From CAWBQO01 sp963790965 (lineage in GTDB: Bacteria; Bacteroidota; Rhodothermia; Rhodothermales; DASSAV01), in assembly GCA_963790965.1 (NCBI GenBank), contig CAWBQO010000003.1, positions 868,001 to 932,000 of the forward strand: DNA of 64,000 nt, in the 5' to 3' direction. The number at the start of each line of letters is the position of its first letter. Position 1 is the stretch's first letter. The translations under genes were made by a program, and so were the position numbers. This document shows, in pieces, positions 46,295 to 55,659 of this stretch. A model generated the notes under the pieces. That model did not search any database, was not told where the DNA came from, and saw only the letters and a program-made list of their open reading frames with translations.

Positions 46295-47599
46295 ATGCAA
46301 CCCGATCACCTGACCGAGCAGACTACAGCCGGCGGCCTCGACCTTGTCCAGATCGGCAAGGCGGCGAAAGCGGCCGCGCGCGTGCTCGCCTCTACGCCCA
46401 CGCGGGTAAAGAACGAAGCGCTCCGGCGCATGGCTTCTCGGCTGGAGGCGGATAGCGCCCTGCTTCTGCGCGCCAACCGCCTCGATCTCGACGCCGCCCA
46501 AAGGAACGGCCTCAGCGAGGCCATGCTCGACCGGCTCGCGCTCGACGAGAACCGCCTGGCTGCGCTTGCAGACGACCTCCGCCACGTCGCAACCTTGCCG
46601 GATCCTGTGGGAGAAGAGTTCGACAGCCGCGTGCTCGACAACGGCATGAGACTAAAGAAGCGCCGCGTGCCGCTCGGCGTGCTCGGCGTCATTTACGAGG
46701 CGCGTCCCAACGTGACGGTCGATGTGGCAAGCTTGTGCCTAAAGACCGGCAACGCGGTTATTCTTCGCGGCGGCAGTGAGACGATCCGCTCGAACGAAGC
46801 CCTAACATCTACGCTCCAGCGCGCGCTCGTTGACGTGGAGCTTCCTGAAACGGCCGTGCAGCTCATCGCAAGCACCGACCGGCGATACGTGAGCGAGCTG
46901 CTGCGCCTCGAAAAGTACGTCGACATGATCGTGCCCCGCGGCGGCGAGGCGCTGCACCGGCTCTGCCGCCAGGAGAGCACGATTCCCGTCATAACGGGCG
47001 GCATGGGTATTTGCCACCTCTATGTCGACGATTCCGCCGACCTGCCGCGCGCGCTCGACGTCATAGAAAATGCGAAGGTTCAGCGGCCGAGCGTCTGCAA
47101 CGCGCTCGACACCCTGCTCGTACATCGCGCCGTGGCCACGGAGATTCTGCCCGGTCTTTCGCGGCGGTTGGCCGCGTCCGGCGTGACCTTGCACGCCGAT
47201 CCGGATGCGTTGGCCCTCTTGAAGGACGTGCCGGAAGGTGCCCCGGTGCGACCCGGCGAATCGGACGACTTCGATCGGGAGTGGCTTTCGCTCGATCTCG
47301 GCGTCCGGCTCGTCGACAGTCTCCGCGCCGCCATCGACCATATCCACGAACATGGAACGGGCCACTCGGACGGCATTCTGACCAAGAACCTGGAGCACGC
47401 CACCCGCTTCGTGGACGAAGTCGACTCGGCGGCGGTCTACGTGAATGCGAGCACCCGTTTCACAGACGGCGGGCAGTTTGGCCTTGGTGCGGAAGTGGCC
47501 GTGAGCACGCAGAAGCTGCACGCCCGAGGTCCGATGGGCCTCCGGGAACTGACGACCTATAAATGGATCGGCATTGGAGACGGCCACATCCGTTCATAA
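46295..47599 (+). CDS. proA: Gamma-glutamyl phosphate reductase
   Basis: The second step of proline synthesis: NADPH reduction of gamma-glutamyl phosphate to the semialdehyde. A 434-residue aldehyde-dehydrogenase-fold enzyme. The cofactor region is GVIYEARPNVTVDVASLCLKTGN. The catalytic Cys lies near 268 in RPSVCNALDTLLVHR. A terminal FGLGAEVAVSTQKLHARGPMGL is diagnostic. It is coupled to proB by a 4-bp gap. The ATG follows directly and fits the family N-terminus. Confidence 0.98.
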   Translation: MQPDHLTEQTTAGGLDLVQIGKAAKAAARVLASTPTRVKNEALRRMASRLEADSALLLRANRLDLDAAQRNGLSEAMLDRLALDENRLAALADDLRHVATLPDPVGEEFDSRVLDNGMRLKKRRVPLGVLGVIYEARPNVTVDVASLCLKTGNAVILRGGSETIRSNEALTSTLQRALVDVELPETAVQLIASTDRRYVSELLRLEKYVDMIVPRGGEALHRLCRQESTIPVITGGMGICHLYVDDSADLPRALDVIENAKVQRPSVCNALDTLLVHRAVATEILPGLSRRLAASGVTLHADPDALALLKDVPEGAPVRPGESDDFDREWLSLDLGVRLVDSLRAAIDHIHEHGTGHSDGILTKNLEHATRFVDEVDSAAVYVNASTRFTDGGQFGLGAEVAVSTQKLHARGPMGLRELTTYKWIGIGDGHIRS

Positions 47600-47683
47600 A
47601 CCCCTCGCGCACGGACGCAGTCGGCTGTATATTAAGCGCAGAACCCGATCCCGTACGTTCATCATCATTCAGCGTGACCTCTC

Positions 47684-48598
47684 ATGGCGGATCGCAGATC
47701 CTTCCTCAAACAAACGCTCGGGGTGGTCGCTGCCGTTGGCACCGCCGGCCTCACCCGCACAGCATCCGCGTTTCCAATGAACACCGGCCCCTTCAAGATC
47801 TCCCTGGCCGAGTGGTCGCTTCACCGCACCATCCGTGCCGGTGAAATGGACCCGCTCGATTTTGCCCGCGTCGCGCGCGAGAAGTACGGCGTCGGCGGCA
47901 TCGAATATGTGAACCAGTTCTTCGCCGACAAGGCGCGCGACGCCGAGTACATCGGCGAGATGAAGCGCCGCGCCAACGACAACGGCGTCCAGAGCGTTCT
48001 CATTATGGTTGACAACGAGGGGCGTCTCGGTGATCCGGACAAAGCTCGTCGGCTGCAGGCGGTGGCCAACCACTACCAGTGGGCCGATGCCGCAAAAACA
48101 CTCGGCTGCCATTCGATCCGCGTTAATGCGGCCTCGGAAGGCACTTACGAGGAGCAGCAGAAGCTCGCCGCCGACGGCTTGCGCCGCCTGGCCGAGTACG
48201 TCGATGCCGTCGGAATCAACGTGATCGTGGAAAATCATGGCGGACTTTCCAGCAACGGCCAGTGGCTCACCGGCGTTATGCAGAGGGTCGATCATCCGCG
48301 TTGCGGAACGCTGCCCGATTTCGGCAACTTCCGAATCAGCGACGAAGTCCAGTACGACCGCTACCAGGGCGTCGCCGAAATGATGCCTTACGCGAAGGCC
48401 GTCAGCGCCAAGAGCCACGACTTCGACAAGGCCGGGTATGAAGTCCATACGGATTTCTCGCGCATGATGGACATCGTTCTCGCGGCCGGATACCACGGCT
48501 TTGTCGGCATCGAGTACGAAGGCGACTCGATGAGCGAGCACGAAGGCATTCTCGCCACGCGCGATCTGCTGCGCCGCATCGAAGCCGAGAAGGCATAA
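47684..48598 (+). CDS. Tat-exported sugar phosphate isomerase/epimerase-like TIM barrel protein
   Basis: A 304-residue AP-endonuclease-2/xylose-isomerase-like TIM barrel. The N-terminus has a twin-arginine motif (ADRRSFLKQTLGVVAAVG) and a cleavage-like TASA, so it is exported folded. Metal-site features include GGIEYVNQFF, Glu in VIVENHGGLSSN, DFGNF and FVGIEYEGDSMSEHEG. These families isomerise or epimerise sugars or inositols. The particular substrate is unknown. It precedes lpdA by about 150 bp and is unlinked to a catabolic operon here. Confidence 0.88.
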   Translation: MADRRSFLKQTLGVVAAVGTAGLTRTASAFPMNTGPFKISLAEWSLHRTIRAGEMDPLDFARVAREKYGVGGIEYVNQFFADKARDAEYIGEMKRRANDNGVQSVLIMVDNEGRLGDPDKARRLQAVANHYQWADAAKTLGCHSIRVNAASEGTYEEQQKLAADGLRRLAEYVDAVGINVIVENHGGLSSNGQWLTGVMQRVDHPRCGTLPDFGNFRISDEVQYDRYQGVAEMMPYAKAVSAKSHDFDKAGYEVHTDFSRMMDIVLAAGYHGFVGIEYEGDSMSEHEGILATRDLLRRIEAEKA

Positions 48599-48750
48599 GC
48601 ACTGCCGCCGGTTCGCAATTCGCACTGTAGCGGGCACGTTTTCACATAAGCTTTTCCACTGCAGGACGCTTCCCCCGGAGCGACCTGCCTTTGTGCGCGT
48701 ATCTTGACTTTCCCCATGAGCAAGTAAGCGCACGCAACGGATATTCTTAC

Positions 48751-50172
48751 ATGGCAAATACAACCTACGACGTCATCGTCATCGGCAGCGGCCCCGGCGG
48801 GTACGAGACCGCCATTCGGGCTACGCAACTCGGGTTCAAGACCGCGATCATCGAGAAAGGCAAGCTCGGCGGCGTCTGTCTGAACATCGGCTGCATTCCC
48901 ACCAAAGCCCTCATCAAGAGCGCCGAAGTGCTGGAAGAGTCTCGAAACATGGCTGACTTCGGCCTCACATTCGAGGGCAGCGTCAAGCCCGACTTCCCGA
49001 AGGTCATCGAGCGCAGCCGCGGCGTTGCGGACAAGATGAACAAGGGCGTCCAGTTCTTGATGAAGAAGAACAAGATCGACGTCATTCGCGGAGAGGCAAA
49101 GATCACGGGCAAAGGCAAGCTCCACGTCGAGCCGTCGACGAATGCCGATGGCGAGACCGTTGGCGAGGGCCGCGACGTCGAAGGCAAGCACATCATCATC
49201 GCGACCGGCGCGCGCGCGCGTGAGATTCCGCCTCTTCCACTCGACGGCAAGAAGATCATCGCCTACCGCGAGGCGTTGCTGCAGAAGGATCAGCCGAAGC
49301 GGCTCGTCATCTGCGGCGCAGGTGCCATCGGCGTTGAGTTCGCCTATGTTTACCACAACATGGGCACCGAGGTCACCATTGTCGAAATGCTCGACCGGCT
49401 CGTCCCCGTGGAAGATGCCGACGTTTCCAAAGAGCTGGAACGTTCGTTCAAGAAGGCAGGCATCAAGTCGCTTACGAGCGCTCAGGTCGAGTCGGTAGAT
49501 ACGTCCGGCGACGGCGTGAAAGTGAACATCAAGACGAAGAAAGGCACGCAAACCATCGAGGCCGATCAGGTTCTTTCCGCCGTTGGCGTTGTCGGAAACG
49601 TAGAGAACATCGGTCTTGAGACCGTCGGCATCAAAGCCGAGCGCGGCGCGATCCTCCACGACGAGTTCATGCGCACGAACGTCGACGGCTTCTACGCCAT
49701 CGGAGACGTGGCCGGGCCGCCCTGGCTTGCGCACAAGGCCAGCCACGAAGGCATCCTCTGCGTCGAAAAGATCGCCGGCATGGACGTGCATCCGATCGAC
49801 TATAAGAACGTCCCGGGATGCACGTATTGCCAGCCGCAGATCGGCTCTGTGGGTTATACGGAGCAGACGGCGAAGGACGCAGGCTTTGAGCTGAAGATCG
49901 GCAAGTTTCCGTTCTCCGCTTCCGGCAAGGCGACCGCGCTTGGACACACCGGCGGCTTCGTTAAGATCATCTATGACGCGAAGTACGGCGAGCTGCTCGG
50001 CTGCCACATCGTCGGCCGGGAAGCGACCGAACTCATCGCGGAAGTCGTGACGGCGCGCCATCTCGAGACGACCGGGCACGAGATCATGGAAGCCATGCAC
50101 CCGCACCCGACGCTCTCGGAAGCGATCATGGAAGCCACCCGCGCTGCGTACGACCAGCCGATCAACACGTAA
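48751..50172 (+). CDS. lpdA: Dihydrolipoyl dehydrogenase
   Basis: The E3 component of the 2-oxo acid dehydrogenase and glycine cleavage complexes, oxidising dihydrolipoamide with NAD+. It has 473 residues. FAD motif VIVIGSGPGGYETA, redox pair Cys43/Cys48 in GGVCLNIGCIP, NAD motif VICGAGAIGVEFAY and the C-terminal catalytic HPHPTLSEA are all present. The ATG at 48751 is set by the family start, and the longer frame lacks support. No E1 or E2 genes are adjacent. Confidence 0.97.
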   Translation: MANTTYDVIVIGSGPGGYETAIRATQLGFKTAIIEKGKLGGVCLNIGCIPTKALIKSAEVLEESRNMADFGLTFEGSVKPDFPKVIERSRGVADKMNKGVQFLMKKNKIDVIRGEAKITGKGKLHVEPSTNADGETVGEGRDVEGKHIIIATGARAREIPPLPLDGKKIIAYREALLQKDQPKRLVICGAGAIGVEFAYVYHNMGTEVTIVEMLDRLVPVEDADVSKELERSFKKAGIKSLTSAQVESVDTSGDGVKVNIKTKKGTQTIEADQVLSAVGVVGNVENIGLETVGIKAERGAILHDEFMRTNVDGFYAIGDVAGPPWLAHKASHEGILCVEKIAGMDVHPIDYKNVPGCTYCQPQIGSVGYTEQTAKDAGFELKIGKFPFSASGKATALGHTGGFVKIIYDAKYGELLGCHIVGREATELIAEVVTARHLETTGHEIMEAMHPHPTLSEAIMEATRAAYDQPINT

Positions 50173-50204
50173 GAGCAACGGCGCTCAGCGTCAGTCACGG
50201 CATC

Positions 50205-50245
50205 AGGGGCGGGCACTTTTCCGCGTGCTCGCCCCTTCCGTTTTC
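50205..50245 (+). terminator. Terminator after lpdA
   Basis: A 12-bp stem (50205-50216 with 50225-50236, one G-T wobble) with an 8-base loop is followed by a short T-rich stretch, in the convergent gap between lpdA and ybbP. Confidence 0.8.
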
Positions 50246-50265
50246 TATCCGCCTCAAGTACAGGA

Positions 50266-52791
50266 TCACGTCTCCGCGCGCAGCACGGCGAGGGGCGGAC
50301 GGCTGTAAATGCCCCGGCTGTTGGCCAGCCCAACCGCCATGGTCAGCACCACGACGCCGACGAGTCCGGCGACGATGGCCAGCGTGTCGATGATGAAGGG
50401 GCTTTCGAAGACGAAGTGGGCGAGCGCCCAGGCACCGGCCACCGCCAGCAAGATGCCGGTCAGCGCCGCCATCAAGCCCAGGAACAGGTATTCAACCACC
50501 AAGATCTGCATGACTTGCCGGCGCGAAGCCCCGAGCGTTTTAAGCAATACGCTTTCCTCGACCCGCTGATACCGGTTCACGACTACCGCCCCGGCGAGCA
50601 CGAAAAGCCCTGTAATAATGCTAAAGAGTGCCATAAAACGCACGACGAACGCAATCTTGCCGAATACCTCGTCGATGGTGCGGAGGACGAGCGATACGTC
50701 CACCGCAGACACGTTGGGAAACGCCTGCACCACCTTCGACTGAATCCTCGCCGAGGCCTCCGGCGAACCGCCGCGCGCCAGCATGACAAAGAACTGCGGG
50801 GCTTCCTCAAGAACGCCGGTCGGGAAAAGAACGAAGAAATTGGTCGACACGCGCCGCCAATCCACTTCCCGAACACTCGTCACCACAGAGGGCATCTCCA
50901 CGCCCTGCACGTCCCACACCAGCGTATCGCCGAGTGTGACCCCGAGCCGTTCCGCTACGTCTTTCTCGATGCTGATCGGAGGCACCGCACCTTCTTCTTC
51001 CGCGAACTCGCCCACAAAAGTGCCTTCCAGCACCGTCTCAGCGTCCGTCAGGAAGTCGCGGTACGAGGAACGGTATTCGCGGGTGAAAGCCCAGTCCGCA
51101 TTCGCGGAGGTGTCGGCACGCAGTTCCTCTATGGAGCGCCCCCCGACTTCCGAGAGCCGCATCGTAACGATCGGCACCTCATCGATCACCGGCGCATCGG
51201 CACCGGAGACGATATCCCGAACGCCTTCCAGCTGATCGCGCTGTATGTCAAAGAACACGAGATCGGCCTGTCCGGCACCGCCCGCGAGATCGAGCTGGGA
51301 AAGCAGGATGCGCTGCACGAGCAGCAGGGAGACGATCAAGAACGTGCCGAGGCCGAGCGCGAGCATCATCACGCCCGTCTGATTGTGCGGCCGGTAGAGG
51401 TTCGCCATGCCCTGCCTCCACACGTAGGAAAAGCCTGACGGGAAGAACTTTCGCACCGCAACCATGAGCAGCTTCGCCACAATGCCGAGCGAGCCGAAGA
51501 CAACCGCCACCCCGGCCGCATACCCGATCCCGACGAGCGGGTTGGGAGCCTGGAGAACGGCGAAGCCGGTGATACCGCCCGCCGCTACGACCAGCAGAAC
51601 CCACCACAGCGCATCGCGCCAGTTCTTGACCGGCGACTCGACGCTCGAACGCAGCGCCCGCAGCGGCGACACGTGCCGCACAGACACGAGCGGCAGGAGC
51701 GCAAAGAGGATGGTGACGAGCACACCGACGAGCAGACCTAAGCCAACGGCACCCCATGCGACGGAAAAGTCCACGTCGACGGGGAGAAAAGGCCCGAGCA
51801 CAACCGGCAGAACGACTTGAATAGCCATGCCGAGCGCCGCCCCAAGCACACCGCCCACGACGCCCATCGCCAGCGCCTGAACGACAAAGACGCCCACCGT
51901 CGGCCACGACCTTGCGCCGAGGCAGCGGAGCACTGCGATGGCCTCGATGCGGCGGCGCACGTAAACATGAACGGCGCTCGCAACGCCGAGCGCGCCGAGA
52001 AGCAGCGATACGAATCCGATCAAGCTCAAGAACCGGTAGAGATTCGAAAGACCTTCGTTCCAGTTCTCCTTCACCTCATCCACCGTGTCATACCCGATCC
52101 GGTTGGCTTCGGTGTGCGGCCGGATGCGCTCGGCAAGCGCGTTCACGTCCGTTCCTTCAGGGAAGCGGAAAAAGACCTCGTACTGCGCGCGACTGCCGGC
52201 CGCAAGCAAGTCGTCGTCCAGGTGCGCCAGCGGCACGATGATGCGCGGGCTGACGAGCGACATCGCCTCCGCCTCCTGCGTCGTGCTGATGAGCTTTCCC
52301 GCCACCCGGTACCGCACGTTGCCGACCTGCACGGAATCGCCCACGGCGAGGTTGAAAGGCTCAAAAAGCGACACGTCGACGAGTGCATTTCGCCCGTCGA
52401 GGTAGGTAACGCCGGCCTCCTCCGGCTCCGTTTGCATGGCACCGTAGAAAGGGAAGCCTCCTTCAACGGCTCGCACGGACACGAGGCGCGTGTCTTCTTC
52501 CGGAAATAGGGCCATGGAAGTGAATGACACCCGCCGCGAGACCTCGCCGCCGAGAGAGTCGATGAGCGCTTCCGTGTCCTTCCCGAAAGGCTTGCCGCTC
52601 TCGAGGCTCAGGTCAGCTCCGAGAAGGCCGCGCGCCTGCTCGTCGATGGTGCGCTTCAGGTTATAGCCGAACGAGTTGATGGCTACGAGCGCCGCGACGC
52701 CAAGCACCATCGACGAAAGGAAAAGCAGCATCCGCCGGCGGCTACCGCGGCTGTCCCGCCAGGCCATTTTTAACGTCCACGATGCAGCCAT
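50266..52791 (-). CDS. ybbP: ABC transporter permease, YbbP family (FtsX-like)
   Basis: An 841-residue membrane subunit. The FtsX-like layout is duplicated: an N-terminal helix (RRMLLFLSSMVLGVAALVAINS), a large periplasmic domain, three helices (LIGFVSLLLGALGVASAV; VGVFVVQALAMGVVGGVLGA; VLVTILFALLPLVSV), then a second set with a periplasmic domain and terminal helices (FMALFSIITGLFVLAGAVVV; EYLFLGLMAALTGILLAVAG; TLAIVAGLVGVVVLTMAVGL). The length and divergence from tesA match E. coli ybbP. The start is the ATG at 52791, one base after the ybbA stop, so translation is coupled. It likely extracts hydrophobic compounds from the membrane (inference from the family). Confidence 0.93.
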   Translation of the reverse strand: MAASWTLKMAWRDSRGSRRRMLLFLSSMVLGVAALVAINSFGYNLKRTIDEQARGLLGADLSLESGKPFGKDTEALIDSLGGEVSRRVSFTSMALFPEEDTRLVSVRAVEGGFPFYGAMQTEPEEAGVTYLDGRNALVDVSLFEPFNLAVGDSVQVGNVRYRVAGKLISTTQEAEAMSLVSPRIIVPLAHLDDDLLAAGSRAQYEVFFRFPEGTDVNALAERIRPHTEANRIGYDTVDEVKENWNEGLSNLYRFLSLIGFVSLLLGALGVASAVHVYVRRRIEAIAVLRCLGARSWPTVGVFVVQALAMGVVGGVLGAALGMAIQVVLPVVLGPFLPVDVDFSVAWGAVGLGLLVGVLVTILFALLPLVSVRHVSPLRALRSSVESPVKNWRDALWWVLLVVAAGGITGFAVLQAPNPLVGIGYAAGVAVVFGSLGIVAKLLMVAVRKFFPSGFSYVWRQGMANLYRPHNQTGVMMLALGLGTFLIVSLLLVQRILLSQLDLAGGAGQADLVFFDIQRDQLEGVRDIVSGADAPVIDEVPIVTMRLSEVGGRSIEELRADTSANADWAFTREYRSSYRDFLTDAETVLEGTFVGEFAEEEGAVPPISIEKDVAERLGVTLGDTLVWDVQGVEMPSVVTSVREVDWRRVSTNFFVLFPTGVLEEAPQFFVMLARGGSPEASARIQSKVVQAFPNVSAVDVSLVLRTIDEVFGKIAFVVRFMALFSIITGLFVLAGAVVVNRYQRVEESVLLKTLGASRRQVMQILVVEYLFLGLMAALTGILLAVAGAWALAHFVFESPFIIDTLAIVAGLVGVVVLTMAVGLANSRGIYSRPPLAVLRAET

Positions 52792-52792
52792 A

Positions 52793-53521
52793 TCAGGAGG
52801 AGATTTGCTGCGTCTCCGGAGCCATGTCCGCGGAAGCCTCAGCGGAGTCGGAGTCGACGGTACCGCCGCGAAGGCGAATGATGCGACCGGTGCGGCGGGC
52901 GAGGTCCAGGTTATGCGTAACAACCACGAGCGTCGTTCCCGCTCGTTCGTTCAGCCCGAAGAGCAGGTCCTCGATGAGTTCACCCGTCTCGGCGTCGAGG
53001 TTGCCCGTCGGCTCGTCGGCAAAGAGCACGGCCGGTTCGTTGATGAACGCCCGCGCAAGGGCAACCCGCTGCTGCTCGCCGCCTGAAAGCTGTGTCGGGT
53101 AATGTCCATGCCGCGCCGCAAGTCCGACCGACGACAGCAGTTCCGCCGCGCGGCCTTTTGCTTTTCGATCCCCGCGAAGCTCGGCCGGGACCATGACGTT
53201 CTCCAGCGCCGTCAGCGTTGGAATGAGCTGGAAGGACTGAAACACGAACCCGACATACTGATTGCGCAGATCTGCGCGGGCGTCTTCCGAGAGCGGTGTC
53301 AAGTCGATGCCGCTCAGGCGAACCGTACCTTCGGAGGGGCTGTCCAGCCCGGCACACAAGCCGAGCAGCGTCGTCTTTCCGCTGCCGGACGGACCAACAA
53401 TCGCGCACGTCTCACCCCGGGACAGGCTGAAGTTTACGTCGCGGAGAACCGTCAGCGGAGCGCCTCCGCTAAGGTACGTTTTTGTAAGGTGTTGAGCCTC
53501 CAGAACCTTTGGGGCGAACAT
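52793..53521 (-). CDS. ybbA: ABC transporter ATP-binding protein, YbbA/LolD-like
   Basis: A 242-residue ATPase. Walker A GPSGSGKT (43-50), Q-loop in YVGFVFQSFQLIPTLTALENV, signature LSGGEQQRVALARAF, Walker B LFADEPTGNLD and H-loop VVTHN are intact. MacB/LolD-family ATPases drive permeases that act from the periplasmic side without transmembrane flux. It pairs with the overlapping YbbP-type permease and is divergent from tesA, 76 bp away, the same order as in E. coli. Confidence 0.96.
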   Translation of the reverse strand: MFAPKVLEAQHLTKTYLSGGAPLTVLRDVNFSLSRGETCAIVGPSGSGKTTLLGLCAGLDSPSEGTVRLSGIDLTPLSEDARADLRNQYVGFVFQSFQLIPTLTALENVMVPAELRGDRKAKGRAAELLSSVGLAARHGHYPTQLSGGEQQRVALARAFINEPAVLFADEPTGNLDAETGELIEDLLFGLNERAGTTLVVVTHNLDLARRTGRIIRLRGGTVDSDSAEASADMAPETQQISS

Positions 53522-53597
53522 AGAGCACGGACTAATGAAACCTCGGTCGAGAACAGGCTGTAAAGGGGGCCGACCCTTTGTTTACACCTGTTTGGCT

Positions 53598-54320
53598 ATG
53601 CGCGTACTAACGCTGTTCATGTTTGTTGCTTCGCTCCCGTTGCTCTATGCCGGCTGCCGGAATGAACCCCCGGCCGAGCCGGAAGCCCTCGCCGACACGG
53701 ACGGGACAACATCCGCCGCCGCCCGCTCCGCCGATTCTTCCCGAACTGCGCCCGCGATCCTCTTTTTTGGCGATAGTATTACGGCAGGTTACGGCCTCGA
53801 TCCTCAACAAGCCTTCCCCGCGCTCATCCAGCAGCGACTGGACTCGGCGGGCATTGCGTACCGCGTCGTGAACGCGGGCCTGAGCGGCGAGACGAGCGCC
53901 GGAGGGCTGCGGCGCATTGACTGGGTGCTCAAAGGAAACGCGGATGTGGTGGTGGTCGAACTCGGTGGCAACGACGGCCTCCGCGGCATCCCGACCGAGA
54001 GCACACGGCAGAACCTGCAGGAGATCATCGACCGGGTGCGGCAGACGCAGCCGGATGCGAGCATCATCCTAGCCGGTATGCAGATTCCGCCGAGCATGGG
54101 AGAAAAGTATGCTTCCGACTTCCGGTCAATCTTTCCCGAACTCGCGCGCAAGAACGACCTGCCGCTCATTCCCTTTATACTCGAAGGCGTCGGCGGAAGG
54201 CCCGGCTTGAACCAGGCCGACGGCATTCATCCCACCGCAAAAGGCCATAAGATCGTGGCCGAGAACGTCTGGGCGGCCCTCGAACCTGTCCTGGCGACCC
54301 GCCTCGCCATGCAGGACTGA
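53598..54320 (+). CDS. tesA: Arylesterase/thioesterase I, SGNH hydrolase (TesA)
   Basis: A 240-residue periplasmic lipase-like esterase. The lipoprotein signal is MRVLTLFMFVASLPLLYAGC, with Cys20. The nucleophile Ser60 is in FFGDSITAGYGL. Block II Gly is in NAGLSGETSAGG, block III Asn in LGGNDGLRG and block V in DGIHPTAKGH with Asp and His. It is a lipoprotein here, whereas E. coli TesA is a soluble periplasmic protein. Its position facing ybbA supports a role with the YbbAP permease in releasing or cleaving hydrophobic esters. Confidence 0.94.
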   Translation: MRVLTLFMFVASLPLLYAGCRNEPPAEPEALADTDGTTSAAARSADSSRTAPAILFFGDSITAGYGLDPQQAFPALIQQRLDSAGIAYRVVNAGLSGETSAGGLRRIDWVLKGNADVVVVELGGNDGLRGIPTESTRQNLQEIIDRVRQTQPDASIILAGMQIPPSMGEKYASDFRSIFPELARKNDLPLIPFILEGVGGRPGLNQADGIHPTAKGHKIVAENVWAALEPVLATRLAMQD

Positions 54321-54383
54321 ACGGCGAATGAACGCGGGCATACCCTTTGCTGATGCGGATGGAAAGTATTCTTCCCGCCGCAG

Positions 54384-55622
54384 ATGCAAAACGGCCGCGC
54401 TCGTTCCGTGCTTTTGTTCTCCGTGTATGCTCCCCTTCGGCACGGCCGGCTTGCGTGCGTGCTGCTTCTGCTGCTCGCCCGGGCGGCCGCGGCGCAGCCC
54501 TTGCCGGAGGGTTCTGAAAAGCAACTGATCACGCTCAAGGAACAGCTTGCCGCCGATCAGCGCCGCCTCGCCGATGCGGCCGAGGACGAACAAAGTACGC
54601 GCAATACGTTGGAGTCGCTCGACCGAGAGATCGCGACCCGCGAAGCGCTCTCCGTCGCCTACCGGCGTCATCTCGAAATGCTCTCCCTCCGCAGCGATTC
54701 CTTATCGCTGGCCCTGCGCGACCTCGAGTCGGAGGTTGACACCCTGAAGACGCAGTACCGCGCCCGCGCGCTGCACGCCTATAAATACGGCCGGCTCAAC
54801 GACCTCGCGCTCCTGCTATCTGCGGAGTCCATCAACCAGATGCTCGTTCGCTCGCGATATCTCGCCCGTTTCAGCGACCAGCGCAACCGCAAACTGGCCC
54901 GCATACGGCGCATTCGCGAGTCCCTCGACGGCCGCCGCAGTGAACTCGATGCCACACACGCGCGCACGAGCACGTTGCTCGCGCAGGCGCGAGCCGAGGA
55001 AACGGACCTCGTCCGGTTGCGGAAGCAGCGGGAAGAACTCGTGGCCACGCTTCGGATCGAACGTAAGGAACTCGAGCGGGCGGTTGCCCGCAAACGCGCG
55101 GAGCGCCAGGCCCTCGAAACCTTGATGCAGCGCCTGGCGGCAACGGAGGACAAGCGAATGCGCACGCCTTCCGCCGCGGCCCCGGCGGCCAACGCAGCTT
55201 TTGCGACCCTCTCCGGCTCCTTTGCGCAGAACAAAGGCCGCCTGCCCTGGCCCGCCACGGGGGCGCTGCTCGAACCCTACGGCGACCGCATCAACCCGCT
55301 ACTCGGCACCACGACAGACAACCCGGGCATCCTCATCGCGACGGCAGCGGCCGCGCCCGTTTACGCCGTCTTTGATGGCGAAGTGATTCTCGTTGAGAAG
55401 ATGCCGGACTTCGGCACCATCGTGGCCATCGCGCATGGCGAATATAAGAGCGTCTACAGCAACTTCTCGTCGCTTGCCGTTCATGTCGGGCAGCGCGTGA
55501 AGGCCGGCGATGCGATCGGACGCGCCGGAACGGACGGCGAGCCGCGCGGTGCCGGCATCTTCTTCGCACTCTTCCGGAAGGGCGGTCCCGTGGACCCGCT
55601 TCCATGGCTGCTGCCTCGATAG
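54384..55622 (+). CDS. EnvC-like murein hydrolase activator with degenerate LytM domain
   Basis: A 412-residue envelope protein. A signal peptide ends ARAAAAQP. A long coiled coil (about 45-275; LITLKEQLAADQRRLADAAEDE, RALHAYKYGRLNDLALLLSAES) is followed by a LytM/peptidase-M23 fold (about 290-412). The metal ligands are missing: HxGxD reads NPGILI, the YxH position reads YSNFSSL and the final HLHF reads IFFALF. Such inactive domains activate cell-wall amidases at division, as EnvC does. In related genomes this gene follows the TPR and DUF4292 genes; here it follows tesA. Confidence 0.9.
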   Translation: MQNGRARSVLLFSVYAPLRHGRLACVLLLLLARAAAAQPLPEGSEKQLITLKEQLAADQRRLADAAEDEQSTRNTLESLDREIATREALSVAYRRHLEMLSLRSDSLSLALRDLESEVDTLKTQYRARALHAYKYGRLNDLALLLSAESINQMLVRSRYLARFSDQRNRKLARIRRIRESLDGRRSELDATHARTSTLLAQARAEETDLVRLRKQREELVATLRIERKELERAVARKRAERQALETLMQRLAATEDKRMRTPSAAAPAANAAFATLSGSFAQNKGRLPWPATGALLEPYGDRINPLLGTTTDNPGILIATAAAAPVYAVFDGEVILVEKMPDFGTIVAIAHGEYKSVYSNFSSLAVHVGQRVKAGDAIGRAGTDGEPRGAGIFFALFRKGGPVDPLPWLLPR

Positions 55623-55659
55623 GCCAACGAGACGCCGTGTTCTATCGACGAACGCCGTT

